Assembly: GCA_023957125.1 (NCBI GenBank)
Contig: JAMLHL010000007.1
Coordinates: 124,001 to 188,000, forward strand
DNA length: 64,000 nt
Source: Chitinophagaceae bacterium
GTDB lineage: Bacteria > Bacteroidota > Bacteroidia > Chitinophagales > Chitinophagaceae
Reading direction: 5' to 3'
The notes beneath the pieces are model-generated. The model made no database searches, was not told the DNA's origin, and saw only the letters and a program-made list of their open reading frames with translations. Below are positions 53,799 to 62,978 of this stretch, piece by piece; position 1 is the first letter of the stretch; every line of letters starts with the position of its first letter. The position numbers and the translations under genes were made by a program.

Positions 53799-56700
53799 TT
53801 ATTTATCCTTCTTCATAAGATAAGAAAAAATATCCCGGAGTTGCTGATCCGACATCTTATCCAGCAGCCGTTCGGGCATAACGGACGCCGGGGCGGCCTT
53901 CATTTCTTTGATTTGATTAGAAGAAAGATGGATTTCCCGGCCACCCAACGGAGGCTGAATGGTCATATCATCTCCGTTACGACCGGTAATCCTCCCTTCC
54001 AGTACCCGGCCATCGGTGGTGAGGATCCGTTGCACTTCATAACCCTCACGGATATCCGCATTGGGATCAACGATATTGATCAGCAGGGTTTGCAGGTTGC
54101 TACGTTCATAACCGGTCAGTTCGGGGCCAATGATCCCCCCTTCGTTAAATAATTTATGACAACTTCCACAGGTGCTGAGATAAAGGAGCCTGCCCTGTTG
54201 CGGATCAGCTTTCTGCGAAGACGCCACAAGCGCTGATATTTTATTCATCCGTTCCACCTTCTCAGCGGAAAGCAGAGGTTTGATCGCCGGCCATAGCCGC
54301 TCTGCATTTTTATCCACTTCAGTATCTTCCAGCAGTTTGAAACGCCTGGCAATCTGCTCCGGCACATCGTCCTTACTGATCTTTTTACTTTCCATGATTT
54401 CCTTCAACAATCTTTTCGTCCACAGGCTTCGGGTAGCCAATACATCCAGGGCAGCCAGCCGGTCCTGATGATCAGCCCGGAAACCCGGATAGGCTTTTAT
54501 TATCCTCTCCCCTATTTCCTCCATATTATAACGGGATAAGGCCCGGAGCGCTGCCTCCCGGAGTGCGCCGGAAGTTGCCCCGTTTTCTATAACCTTCAAC
54601 AGTACGGGAACAGACCGAGGCTGATCAATTTCTCCCATTATCCTGGCATAAGTCAGGCGGTAACCCATTTCAGCATTCTCGTCGGCGATCACCGCAAGCG
54701 CCTGATCCATGGCAGCTTTCTGACCGGTTTTTAAGTCCAGCGTGAGCGGCGCTTCCCCGAATTCGGTTTGGAAAGGCTGAAGCAATTTCAATAGTCCGGA
54801 GGGTAGTTCTTTCATGTTCCGCTCTCCAAAACCTTCCTGTAATCCGTTGACTAGGATTCTGGAAAATCTGGTTGAAGGCGAGCCGCTGAGCAATTCAATA
54901 GCAGACGAATAATTTTCCGCACTCCCCGTCATCATATACCGTTGCATCGTTCGTTTCAAAACCACCTGTTCTATAACCGGATTATTCCAGATGCGGTGAT
55001 CCTTGAAAAAATCCAATATCTCCCTATTATCCGTATCCATTTTTGATTCCAGCACCCACCATATCTGTAAGGGAATGTCCGGGTCTGCAATATCATTGTG
55101 GCTTCTCAACAGGTTCTTAACAATAGAAAGCGCCTCCTTTACAGGCAGCCGTTTTGCGGTGGATGCCAACTGGCTTCTTACTTCCGGGTGGGTTTCACGG
55201 GTAGCCAGGGCCGATAGTTGTGCAAACATTTCCGCAGGTACGGATGGCTCATCCCCCAATAAACGAACCGCCCACATCCTCACATAAGGATCCTTGTGAT
55301 GAAGCGCTTCTTTTGCCACAGCATCTGTAAACCCTCCGGAAAGATGAATAGCCCACAGCGCTTCCAAGGCTACCTGCGCATCTCCCGTTCTGAAAAGGCT
55401 GAGCAACCCGGGCAACAGCGCTTTGTCTTTCCTGTCTCCCAAAAGAAGAAGCGCCTGCTTGTGAAACCAGTTGTTCTTCTCTTTAAATAATTGCAGTAAT
55501 TGTTCACCGGAATACCGGTTCAGATCAAATTCTGTCTGCGAAACCGGATTTTCTTTTGACCGGATCCTCCAGATACGACCGGTGGTTTTGTTCCAGGTAT
55601 CACGGGGATCCACATGCGACAAACGGCTGTCGCTCCAGTCGGCAAGATAGACGGCTCCATCGGGACCGGTAAGGATATCAACCGGCCGGAACCAGCGGTC
55701 ATTGGTTGCAAGCAGATGCGCTTCATCAATGTTCTTTAAGGAAGAGCCATTGGGTTCGAAACGGGTTAGCTGCACATAATTCAGCAATGGGTTAACAGCG
55801 ATCATCTTCCCGTTATATCGTGCAGGCAGGCTGCCGCCCTGATATTTGATCAGGGCATGGGTGAAGCGCTTTTTTTCCCCCTTAAGCTCCATATTGGGTA
55901 AATACCCAAAAGCATACGGATTACTAAGCGGGCCGTGCTTTCCCCAGCTTTTAATATAATAACCTCCCTGTTTGTAATATGGGCCCCGGTCTACGCCGTT
56001 GCTGCCGGAAAATATGCGCCCTTTCTCGTCTATTTCTATATTAAAGGGATTATTGCCACCACCTTCCGCAAAACGCTCTACCACATGCGTCTTTGGGTTG
56101 TATCTCCAAATTGCCTGGCCCTGCAGGAACAGGTTTTTGGTACCAGATGAACTAATGGTAGAAGTGGTAGTACTTCCCTGGGCGCCATATAACCAGCCGT
56201 CTGGTCCCCAGGTTAAACTATTGGCCACCGCATGGGTATCCTGCATTCCAAAGCCACTGATATGCACCACCGGCGGGCCGTTTGGAATGCCGTCACCATC
56301 CGGATCCGGATAAGCCAGAAGATAGGGTGGATTCAGTACCCATATATTCCCCCTTCCCAGGGTTACGCTGGTCGCAATATTCAATCCGGTGATTGCGTCA
56401 GTAGCCTTATCGTAGATGCCATCGCCATCCGTGTCTTCATAAAAAGTAATTTTATCGGCACCCTTTACGCCTTCCGGGGGCGCCTGTGGCACCTTATCAA
56501 AAGTAACCCGCAGGTAATTGTCAACATTAATCACCTTCAGTCCTTTGGGATAGGGATACTGGCTGTATTGCACCACCCACAACCTGCCGCGATGATCGAA
56601 ACTGATCTCTACCGGCTGATTAACGGCGGGTTCTGAAAGCGCCAGTTCAACCACCAGGTCATCAGGATAATGAAATTCATCCAGCATTTGCTGAGGGGCA

Positions 56701-56912
56701 GGCGCTTCGGAAGAGTCGGATAAAGCGCCCAAACCTTTGAAAGATTTCAGATAACGGGCAACATCTTCATTGCCGGCTACCGAATCTATTTCAGAATCCT
56801 GTCCCCTTCGATCCTTCAGGTTTTTGGGGTTACAGGCTGAAAAAATTACCATTGCTATTAAAACACACGCCCAACGGTATATTATTTTCGGAGATATTAA
56901 AGTATGCCGCAA
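53799..56912 (-). CDS. PVC-type heme-binding lipoprotein with beta-propeller, HEAT-like and cytochrome c domains
   Basis: 1037 aa. Lipobox at Cys27 (MVIFSAC). Residues about 75-460 form the membrane-bound dehydrogenase-like propeller (AVNQPVEISFDHRGRLWVVQ; KITFYEDTDGDGIYDKAT; GPDGAVYLADWSDSRLSHV). A HEAT-repeat stretch covers about 480-880. A cytochrome c module has C915-G-S-C-H919 and a tail ending SVMPERLLDKMSDQQLRDI, typical of PVC-type heme proteins. Expected role: periplasmic oxidation of a sugar-like substrate with electrons handed to heme c; catalysis by this family is not well defined. It is separated by 220 bp from the upstream operon and may have its own promoter. Confidence 0.82.
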   Translation of the reverse strand: MRHTLISPKIIYRWACVLIAMVIFSACNPKNLKDRRGQDSEIDSVAGNEDVARYLKSFKGLGALSDSSEAPAPQQMLDEFHYPDDLVVELALSEPAVNQPVEISFDHRGRLWVVQYSQYPYPKGLKVINVDNYLRVTFDKVPQAPPEGVKGADKITFYEDTDGDGIYDKATDAITGLNIATSVTLGRGNIWVLNPPYLLAYPDPDGDGIPNGPPVVHISGFGMQDTHAVANSLTWGPDGWLYGAQGSTTTSTISSSGTKNLFLQGQAIWRYNPKTHVVERFAEGGGNNPFNIEIDEKGRIFSGSNGVDRGPYYKQGGYYIKSWGKHGPLSNPYAFGYLPNMELKGEKKRFTHALIKYQGGSLPARYNGKMIAVNPLLNYVQLTRFEPNGSSLKNIDEAHLLATNDRWFRPVDILTGPDGAVYLADWSDSRLSHVDPRDTWNKTTGRIWRIRSKENPVSQTEFDLNRYSGEQLLQLFKEKNNWFHKQALLLLGDRKDKALLPGLLSLFRTGDAQVALEALWAIHLSGGFTDAVAKEALHHKDPYVRMWAVRLLGDEPSVPAEMFAQLSALATRETHPEVRSQLASTAKRLPVKEALSIVKNLLRSHNDIADPDIPLQIWWVLESKMDTDNREILDFFKDHRIWNNPVIEQVVLKRTMQRYMMTGSAENYSSAIELLSGSPSTRFSRILVNGLQEGFGERNMKELPSGLLKLLQPFQTEFGEAPLTLDLKTGQKAAMDQALAVIADENAEMGYRLTYARIMGEIDQPRSVPVLLKVIENGATSGALREAALRALSRYNMEEIGERIIKAYPGFRADHQDRLAALDVLATRSLWTKRLLKEIMESKKISKDDVPEQIARRFKLLEDTEVDKNAERLWPAIKPLLSAEKVERMNKISALVASSQKADPQQGRLLYLSTCGSCHKLFNEGGIIGPELTGYERSNLQTLLINIVDPNADIREGYEVQRILTTDGRVLEGRITGRNGDDMTIQPPLGGREIHLSSNQIKEMKAAPASVMPERLLDKMSDQQLRDIFSYLMKKDK

Positions 56913-57132
56913 GTCCTGAATAGTTTTAAGTATTTCAAAAACGATTTTTCCGGTGAACTTTATAAGTCATGCAAAGGAGGTCCTGAGTCGGAGACATCCG
57001 GACGGCAGTAGGCCTGAACAGCAGGCAATGGCGTTCAAATCTGTTGCCAGAGACAACCAAAAACGGGTGCGCGATAAGGGACGCAATGTACCGATCACCA
57101 ACAGGGCGCAAGCCGTGTCAGTCATCTTAGCC

Positions 57133-58626
57133 CTATGCCGGCGCAAGGTTTTTCAAGGTATAACAAATCAGGTGGTGATCCAAACTGTCACCGGACACGG
57201 TTCTGATATCTCCCATATTCAACTGGTAAACATAACCGGCGCGTAAAGACCCCAAAGTCAGCGACACTTTTTTGCGATCTTCAGAAATGCTGACCTCCGT
57301 TACCGGAACGGCGGTCACCTCCATCCGGTCGGAACCATATTTCGAATGGTATTCGTAGTAATAGCGTTCAAATTTATAGTGGTCGGGATTCAGCGCCGAT
57401 GAATCATCAAGCGGCCGGGTGAACAAAAGATCAAATCCTTTGGACGTTAGCTTCATGCTATAAATATCGTTGGGTGGCTTCCCGGTAAAAACAATTTTTT
57501 GTATGCCATCGTCTCCTGCCCAACCGTGCGTGGCTTGTCCCACCCACAAACTGCCATCGGGTGCGAAAGCCAAACGATTGTTTCCTTTTCTTAATCCTTC
57601 TCCGTCGAGAAACGGAATGCAGGCGCCCTGCAATGCGCCGTCCACTTCTTCCAGCATCACTCTTACAATCCGGGAAGCATTCATTTCACCCACAAAAAGT
57701 TGCCCGGCGAAAGGTCCGAATTTTCCTTTCGTCTCATCACACAGAGGCTGGGTAGGCGAATTGGCAATGATATTGTGGGGAAACAAAACCGCGGCTTTGG
57801 TTCGCATACTGTCCAGCGTTTCTATGGAAAGATCGAATGGGCTTCCCATGTTCCAGTCTTTTTTCCAGATCAGGCTGGCGGGTTGCCCATAAAAATTTCC
57901 TTCCTGCACCTGATACAGTTTGCTGGTTCCCTCCCAGTCGCCCTGGTTGTCCGTTACCAGCAAATTGCCTTTCGCATCAAAGCCCAGCCCGTTGGGCGAA
58001 CGAAAACCCATAGCGTAAGGCAACAGCCTGCCATCAGGCGTCAATTGCATGATCCAGCCCCGATAGGGCACCACCGAAAACATATCCTTCCCGACACTAC
58101 GTCCCAAAGTATCCAGCCTGCCCCTGACCTCCGGTCTTATGCCCCCGCCTTTGGAAGCAAGATTCAACGCTATGTATAAATTTCCGTCTTTATCTTTCAC
58201 CGGGCCGTAATTAAATTCATGATAATTTCCCGTTATGCCAAAATCATCCGTCACGGTTTCATACAGGTCTGCCTCTCCGTCGCCATCCGTATCCTTTATC
58301 CTGGTCAATTCCGGACGCTGCATCACCAGAATTTCGGAACGGCTGACCACCAGCATCCCAAGCGGATCGTGTAGTCCTTCCGCAAACAAATGCCATTTTT
58401 TTGTTCCCGGATCATAGATCATCACCTCCCCCCGCAGGAAACAGGCTATCAATCTTCCATCCGGGAGAAATTCCAGGGCACCGGTTTCCGCTGTCAGTCC
58501 CTCAGGCATATCAATCGTTTCCACCCGGTAGGAACGCTCCGGGATCTGTTCCGATTTTTTAGCGGTACAACCCAAAAGCAAAAACAGTCCTGCTATAAAA
58601 AGACCATATAGATTTCCTCTCATCAT
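57133..58626 (-). CDS. Beta-propeller lipoprotein, sugar-dehydrogenase-like
   Basis: 497 aa with lipobox Cys20 (LFLLLGC). A six-bladed propeller carries blade motifs GALEFLPDGRLIACFLRGEV, DPLGMLV, MGFRSPNGLGFDAKGN and LAFAPDGSLWVG. These match the PQQ/soluble glucose-dehydrogenase-like and DUF7133-type propellers found with PVC-type heme proteins. No heme motif. A C-terminal Ig-like region (from KPPNDIYSMKL) may bind partners. Its ATG lies one nucleotide after the azurin gene stop, so translation is coupled. Confidence 0.75.
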   Translation of the reverse strand: MMRGNLYGLFIAGLFLLLGCTAKKSEQIPERSYRVETIDMPEGLTAETGALEFLPDGRLIACFLRGEVMIYDPGTKKWHLFAEGLHDPLGMLVVSRSEILVMQRPELTRIKDTDGDGEADLYETVTDDFGITGNYHEFNYGPVKDKDGNLYIALNLASKGGGIRPEVRGRLDTLGRSVGKDMFSVVPYRGWIMQLTPDGRLLPYAMGFRSPNGLGFDAKGNLLVTDNQGDWEGTSKLYQVQEGNFYGQPASLIWKKDWNMGSPFDLSIETLDSMRTKAAVLFPHNIIANSPTQPLCDETKGKFGPFAGQLFVGEMNASRIVRVMLEEVDGALQGACIPFLDGEGLRKGNNRLAFAPDGSLWVGQATHGWAGDDGIQKIVFTGKPPNDIYSMKLTSKGFDLLFTRPLDDSSALNPDHYKFERYYYEYHSKYGSDRMEVTAVPVTEVSISEDRKKVSLTLGSLRAGYVYQLNMGDIRTVSGDSLDHHLICYTLKNLAPA

Positions 58627-58627
58627 T

Positions 58628-59722
58628 TTATTTCTTTGTCATGGTAACCGTAAACTCCCGTGCTTCTTCCGGTAACAACCGTAACCTGACATCACGCCAG
58701 ATTCCGGCGGAAGATTGATAATCTACACCATCTTCCGGGTCAGCAACGAACCAGATCATTCTCTTTGTCTGTGGTATCCTGAACCTCCGGATCAAACCGG
58801 TGCCGTCTTCTTTTGGTTTTATCAATTCATATACTTCGATTCCGTTGATCGTATAATGAAATTCGGGATATCTTTCGATCAGTTTATAACCTTTAAACTT
58901 TACGGTAGGAATATTTCCCGGCTGATCCACCCGGAGTGGAAGATCTGTCTTATCCCTGAAAAAAACGGTTCCCAAAATTTTTCCATAAGCATCGTGATGC
59001 CCTTTCCAGATATCCGTATTGTCCAGGAAATCCCCCTGCCACGCATACCGCAAACGACAAGCGCCGGCGTCCCAACAATATGACAACCGGTGCGGAAGGT
59101 TTACCGCAATGGCGGCCGGCCCGGCATCAGGAAGGAAAATACGGTACAGATAAGGTGGGTCTTCCCGGAAAGAATGACTCCTCTCCGCCGTATGTGTATC
59201 GTGTCCGGTTCTCAATTCCTTCTTTCCGGATCGTCTTTCAGGAGGAATTTCAGGATCGTCTTTTAATAAGGGCATTACCTCGTCTGTAACATACATAGCG
59301 CCAAACATGACGGCGCCGTGACCGGGATAGGTACATACATAAGGATAAACGCCGGTCTTAGCAGGCGCTTTAAACGTGAGCGTTCTTTTATCCCCCGGGG
59401 AAAGAACCGGCAACGACCCCAATACTTCCGGCAGATCGGGAACGAAGTTTTTCTTTTGCCCTTCATCACCCAATGCCAATGCGGCATTCACTACTTTCAA
59501 CCTGGAACCGGGCCGGGTGATCACCAGGTTGTGCTCCATATCATCTTTGTTGGTAAAAACAATGCTGACTTTTGCCCCGGGTTTAACCTGAAATCTCACC
59601 AGGTCGTATTGCAAACCGCCTATGGCGCTAATAGACACAGTAATATCGTTAGACGGTTGCGCTTTTGCCAGCGCTATAAATAACCAGGCAGCGAATAACA
59701 AAGCTATTCTTTTCCAAAACAT
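58628..59722 (-). CDS. Azurin/plastocyanin-like blue copper protein with C-terminal extension
   Basis: 364 aa from the ATG at 59722 (MFWKRIALLFAAWLFIALAK, signal peptide); the open frame reaches 59794 but overlaps the isomerase gene. Cupredoxin domain at about 25-150 with the full type 1 copper ligand set: H64 (MEHN), C130, H135 and M139, spaced C-x4-H-x3-M as in azurin. The remaining about 210 residues form a separate beta domain (LPHRLSYCWDAGACRLRYAW ... GIEVYELIKPKEDG), similar to regions found in PVC-type proteins. Predicted electron carrier or copper-linked oxidase partner in the sugar-oxidation operon. Confidence 0.82.
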   Translation of the reverse strand: MFWKRIALLFAAWLFIALAKAQPSNDITVSISAIGGLQYDLVRFQVKPGAKVSIVFTNKDDMEHNLVITRPGSRLKVVNAALALGDEGQKKNFVPDLPEVLGSLPVLSPGDKRTLTFKAPAKTGVYPYVCTYPGHGAVMFGAMYVTDEVMPLLKDDPEIPPERRSGKKELRTGHDTHTAERSHSFREDPPYLYRIFLPDAGPAAIAVNLPHRLSYCWDAGACRLRYAWQGDFLDNTDIWKGHHDAYGKILGTVFFRDKTDLPLRVDQPGNIPTVKFKGYKLIERYPEFHYTINGIEVYELIKPKEDGTGLIRRFRIPQTKRMIWFVADPEDGVDYQSSAGIWRDVRLRLLPEEAREFTVTMTKK

Positions 59723-59747
59723 AAGGCAAATGTTTGTATTGACAGAT

Positions 59748-60698
59748 TCATATCCCACTTTTCGCCCTCGCTGTTCTGAACCAGCGGAGATCATTTTTTA
59801 AGTAAGGCAATATCTGCCCGAGACTCATCTTCGGATCTTTATTGCCGTGCTCGGCGCCACCCAAATCATATTCGTAATGAAGGGAGACCGGCCCCGTAAT
59901 ACCCAGTTGTTGGTACTTTTTGAAATAACCGTCAAAATCTACCTGACCTTCTCCTAACGGCACATTGTCTATTTGCCATTTTCCGTTTTGTTTCTTCCAG
60001 ACAAAGTCTTTGATATCGGTTGACCCTATCCAGGGTGCAAGGAGCCGCATGCCTGTGGACCAGGAATTACCTCCTTCACAGATAGCATGGCGGATATCAT
60101 ACTGCACCCCGATATAAGCAGGATCACAATCTTTCAACATCCAGTAAATATCCCACACGGGGCCGCCCACTCTTATTCCGGAATGATTCTGGTATTCCCC
60201 GCGAATATTATATTTACGGTTCACCTTCTCCAATTGTTCCATGGCTTTTTTATACCCGTCAAGGTTTTCGGGAATCGTTTTTGCCGGATCGTACTCCAGG
60301 TAGCCCATCCGGTAATGCGTAATGCCCAGCGAAGATGCCGTTCCTAATACCGTATCAATATATTTATAGCCTGCCGTTTTAATATCGGTAACCATCATGG
60401 GTACCCGAACGCCGGACTTCTGTAAAGTTTTTACCATTGCCGGCAAATCCGTCCTGACCTTTTCGGGAAGAACCTGTCCACCCTCCCGTACCGGAAGATC
60501 GGCTCCGTCAAACCCGATAAGGGCAATGGTTTCGGCGAGACGATCGCGATCGAGGAATTGAAGACATTTTGTAAATATGCAAACCGGGGTCGCTTTGCTT
60601 TCAACCATTGACATACCCGGAAGAAATTCCGGGACAACAAGGGGCGCCGCCGTTGCCAGGGAGGTTATTTTGATAAACGCACGCCTGTTTATTTTCAT
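59748..60698 (-). CDS. Tat-exported sugar phosphate isomerase/epimerase-like TIM barrel
   Basis: 316 aa of the xylose-isomerase-like/AP-endonuclease-2 family. The N-terminus has a Tat motif NRRAFIK followed by a hydrophobic stretch (SLATAAPLVVPEF), so the enzyme should act in the periplasm. TIM-barrel signatures: IGFDGADLPVREGG, RGEYQNHSG (acidic and His metal ligands), IGVQYDIRHA and PVSLHYEYDLGG. The family isomerises or epimerises keto/aldo sugars with a divalent metal. It overlaps the upstream cytochrome gene by 4 bp and precedes the blue copper gene by 25 bp. Confidence 0.85.
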   Translation of the reverse strand: MKINRRAFIKITSLATAAPLVVPEFLPGMSMVESKATPVCIFTKCLQFLDRDRLAETIALIGFDGADLPVREGGQVLPEKVRTDLPAMVKTLQKSGVRVPMMVTDIKTAGYKYIDTVLGTASSLGITHYRMGYLEYDPAKTIPENLDGYKKAMEQLEKVNRKYNIRGEYQNHSGIRVGGPVWDIYWMLKDCDPAYIGVQYDIRHAICEGGNSWSTGMRLLAPWIGSTDIKDFVWKKQNGKWQIDNVPLGEGQVDFDGYFKKYQQLGITGPVSLHYEYDLGGAEHGNKDPKMSLGQILPYLKNDLRWFRTARAKSGI

Positions 60699-62959
60699 TC
60701 CGTCATTTTTAGTAAACTTTCTTCGGTAAGCGATACCGGACCCTTACTTCTGAGCGCTTTAATTTCTGCCGGCTTAACCGGTGGGCGCCCGTAGGAAAGT
60801 TTAGGATCTGCCGGGGCAAAGGAATTATGCAAATAATCCATAATGCCGGCTATCTCTTCATCGGTATAAATATCCCTGAATTTTGGCATCGCGCCATTAA
60901 AAGTAAAAGGCTTTCCGTTTATATGCACCGGACCTTCCAAACCATTCAGGATGATCATTCCCAACCGGGCATTGGAACCGCTGACATATTGCGATCCCAT
61001 CAATGGAGGCGCCATGTGCTCAATACCTTCTCCATCTGCCCCATGACAGCCGGCGCAGACACCGCGATAGATTACCAGGCCCTTTTGTAATCCGGGGATC
61101 GGTATTTTTCGTTGTACAAAAATAGTATTCTTCTTATCCTCCAGCCTGTTTTTAGTAGTTTCATCCAACAGCGTAATGATCTTGCTCTCACCGTTATTCT
61201 CTTTCTGCGATGGAACCAGGTAAGACCTGAAACGATCTTCCATCCTCCTGAGACTACTCACCACCGCTTCCTGGAATACCGCGCTGGCCGGATAAGTACC
61301 GGAAAGGGTTGCCAGCACCGGCAAAAAAGTGTTGGGCGCTAACGCAATCCAGGGCCCCAGCGAAACAGCGAGATAAAGATCCACCGTGGTATCGTGCCTG
61401 GCGCTTAAATCCGTACATAACTTTTCCATCGCCCCGAGATGACCGGCAGTGTTAAAAGACTTCAGCAATAACAACGCATGTGCAGTCAGCTCAGGCGCTC
61501 CGGATACCGCCACCCTATTCAACAACTCAAACGACAGCGCATCCAACCCTTCCAAAGCATGCAGGGCATGAATAGCGGGTAGGGTTTCTTTTTGATCCCG
61601 GGTCAATGCTTCCAGGACAGGAATCACCGAACGGTCGTTTCGGAAGATCAACAGTTGTTGCGCCCTGTCCCTGATCCAGCCATTCTCACTTTTCAACAAG
61701 GACACCAGCTCTGTGCCTGAAAGCGTATTAAGATCGGGGACAACGGCCGGTTGTTGCCTCTTGTATTTTATTCTAAGGATCCGTCCGGCGCTGATAAGCG
61801 TATCCAGTTTTTTACGAACGATCCCTTCGCGGTAATAGGGCGTTGCCGATACCCGGTGTTGCATCACCCCCCGATGCATATCCACTACATACATGGCCCC
61901 GTCGGGACCGTTGGATAAGTTCACCGGGCGGAAACCTTCATCGGTGGAGACGAGAAATTCTTTATCATCCCAGGCCTGCGCCGCAGTTGTTTTAAGCGCT
62001 TCGAAGCTAAGTATGTTACGCTTCACCAGGTTAGCTTCCGGCTCACATACAAAAGCATTCTGACGGTAGTCTGCCGGGTACTGATCTCCGCGGTAGATCA
62101 GGGGACCGCATGCAGCCGTAAACTTTTTTAAAATACTGTCTTCGTTGAGTATGCCTTCCACATAACCCCGGTTTACGGTAGTAGGATGTAAAGGATAAAT
62201 ATGCTGGTTGTCCGTGAGCGCTTTATTGATCGCTTCTTTTGGCTTCATATACGGGTTGCCAATGAGGGTATTAGGCAGTAAATAATCTCCCACCAGCTGC
62301 ACTTCATTATAATTGTAGTAAAGCCGGCCGAAATTGTCTTTGGTAATCCCAAACTGTCCCCGAAACGAAGTAGGTTCATGTATCCATTTACCGTCTTTCA
62401 TTTGGTAGCGGGTTGTGGAGTAGGCGCTGTATATCCAATTATCAATGCCCATCATCAACCCGTTGGCCTGGTTTTCCGGGTTGGAATACGCATCCGCATA
62501 TAGGGAATCCACCAGCACTCTTTTGCCCGGCTTATCATCCTTTATTTCTACAAACCAGAGATTAGGCGGCGCTGCATACAACACACCGCCATAAACAAGT
62601 GCAATGGCGCGGGGAAGTACCAGGCTGTCGAGGAATACTTTCACATTCCGGGCTCTTCCTTTTTTATCCCATCCGTCCACGATACTGATCCTTCCGTTGG
62701 GCGCATCCTCCCCCGACCCGGCAATATTGGGCATAAAACCGCGCATTTCTATGATCCACATCCTGCCACGGTTGTCGAAATCCATTGCCACCGGCGCTTC
62801 GATCAGCGGCTCTGAGGCCGCTAACTGTATTTCAAAACCATCGGCAATTTTATACTGATCGAATGAGATATCCGGAATATCTTCACCAGGGGTGGTACAG
62901 GAAGCCAATACGGTTATCCAAAAGAAAAACAAGGCCTGTCCTCTGATTCCTATGCGCAT
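60695..62959 (-). CDS. PVC-type dehydrogenase-like lipoprotein with C-terminal cytochrome c
   Basis: 754 aa; lipobox Cys21 (TVLASC). The propeller-type dehydrogenase domain covers about 30-390 (AASEPLIEAPVAMDFDNRGR; LSNGPDGAMYVVDMHRGVM), then a HEAT-like stretch. A class I cytochrome c domain has C635-A-G-C-H639 and a probable axial Met691 (GAMPKF), in the pattern YRGVCAGCHGADGEG ... DEEIAGIMDYL. Probably oxidises a sugar or alcohol in the periplasm and passes electrons to its own heme, with the azurin-like protein as a possible next carrier. Second gene of the operon, 19 nt after cstA, and overlapping the isomerase start. Confidence 0.85.
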   Translation of the reverse strand: MRIGIRGQALFFFWITVLASCTTPGEDIPDISFDQYKIADGFEIQLAASEPLIEAPVAMDFDNRGRMWIIEMRGFMPNIAGSGEDAPNGRISIVDGWDKKGRARNVKVFLDSLVLPRAIALVYGGVLYAAPPNLWFVEIKDDKPGKRVLVDSLYADAYSNPENQANGLMMGIDNWIYSAYSTTRYQMKDGKWIHEPTSFRGQFGITKDNFGRLYYNYNEVQLVGDYLLPNTLIGNPYMKPKEAINKALTDNQHIYPLHPTTVNRGYVEGILNEDSILKKFTAACGPLIYRGDQYPADYRQNAFVCEPEANLVKRNILSFEALKTTAAQAWDDKEFLVSTDEGFRPVNLSNGPDGAMYVVDMHRGVMQHRVSATPYYREGIVRKKLDTLISAGRILRIKYKRQQPAVVPDLNTLSGTELVSLLKSENGWIRDRAQQLLIFRNDRSVIPVLEALTRDQKETLPAIHALHALEGLDALSFELLNRVAVSGAPELTAHALLLLKSFNTAGHLGAMEKLCTDLSARHDTTVDLYLAVSLGPWIALAPNTFLPVLATLSGTYPASAVFQEAVVSSLRRMEDRFRSYLVPSQKENNGESKIITLLDETTKNRLEDKKNTIFVQRKIPIPGLQKGLVIYRGVCAGCHGADGEGIEHMAPPLMGSQYVSGSNARLGMIILNGLEGPVHINGKPFTFNGAMPKFRDIYTDEEIAGIMDYLHNSFAPADPKLSYGRPPVKPAEIKALRSKGPVSLTEESLLKMTE

Positions 62960-62978
62960 ACGGTAATGTTTAAACCTA

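Noticed and set aside
56953..57246. 97-codon ORF between the heme protein and propeller genes
   Set aside because: GTG start, no motif, and it overlaps the 3' end of the propeller gene; the 220-bp gap seems non-coding.
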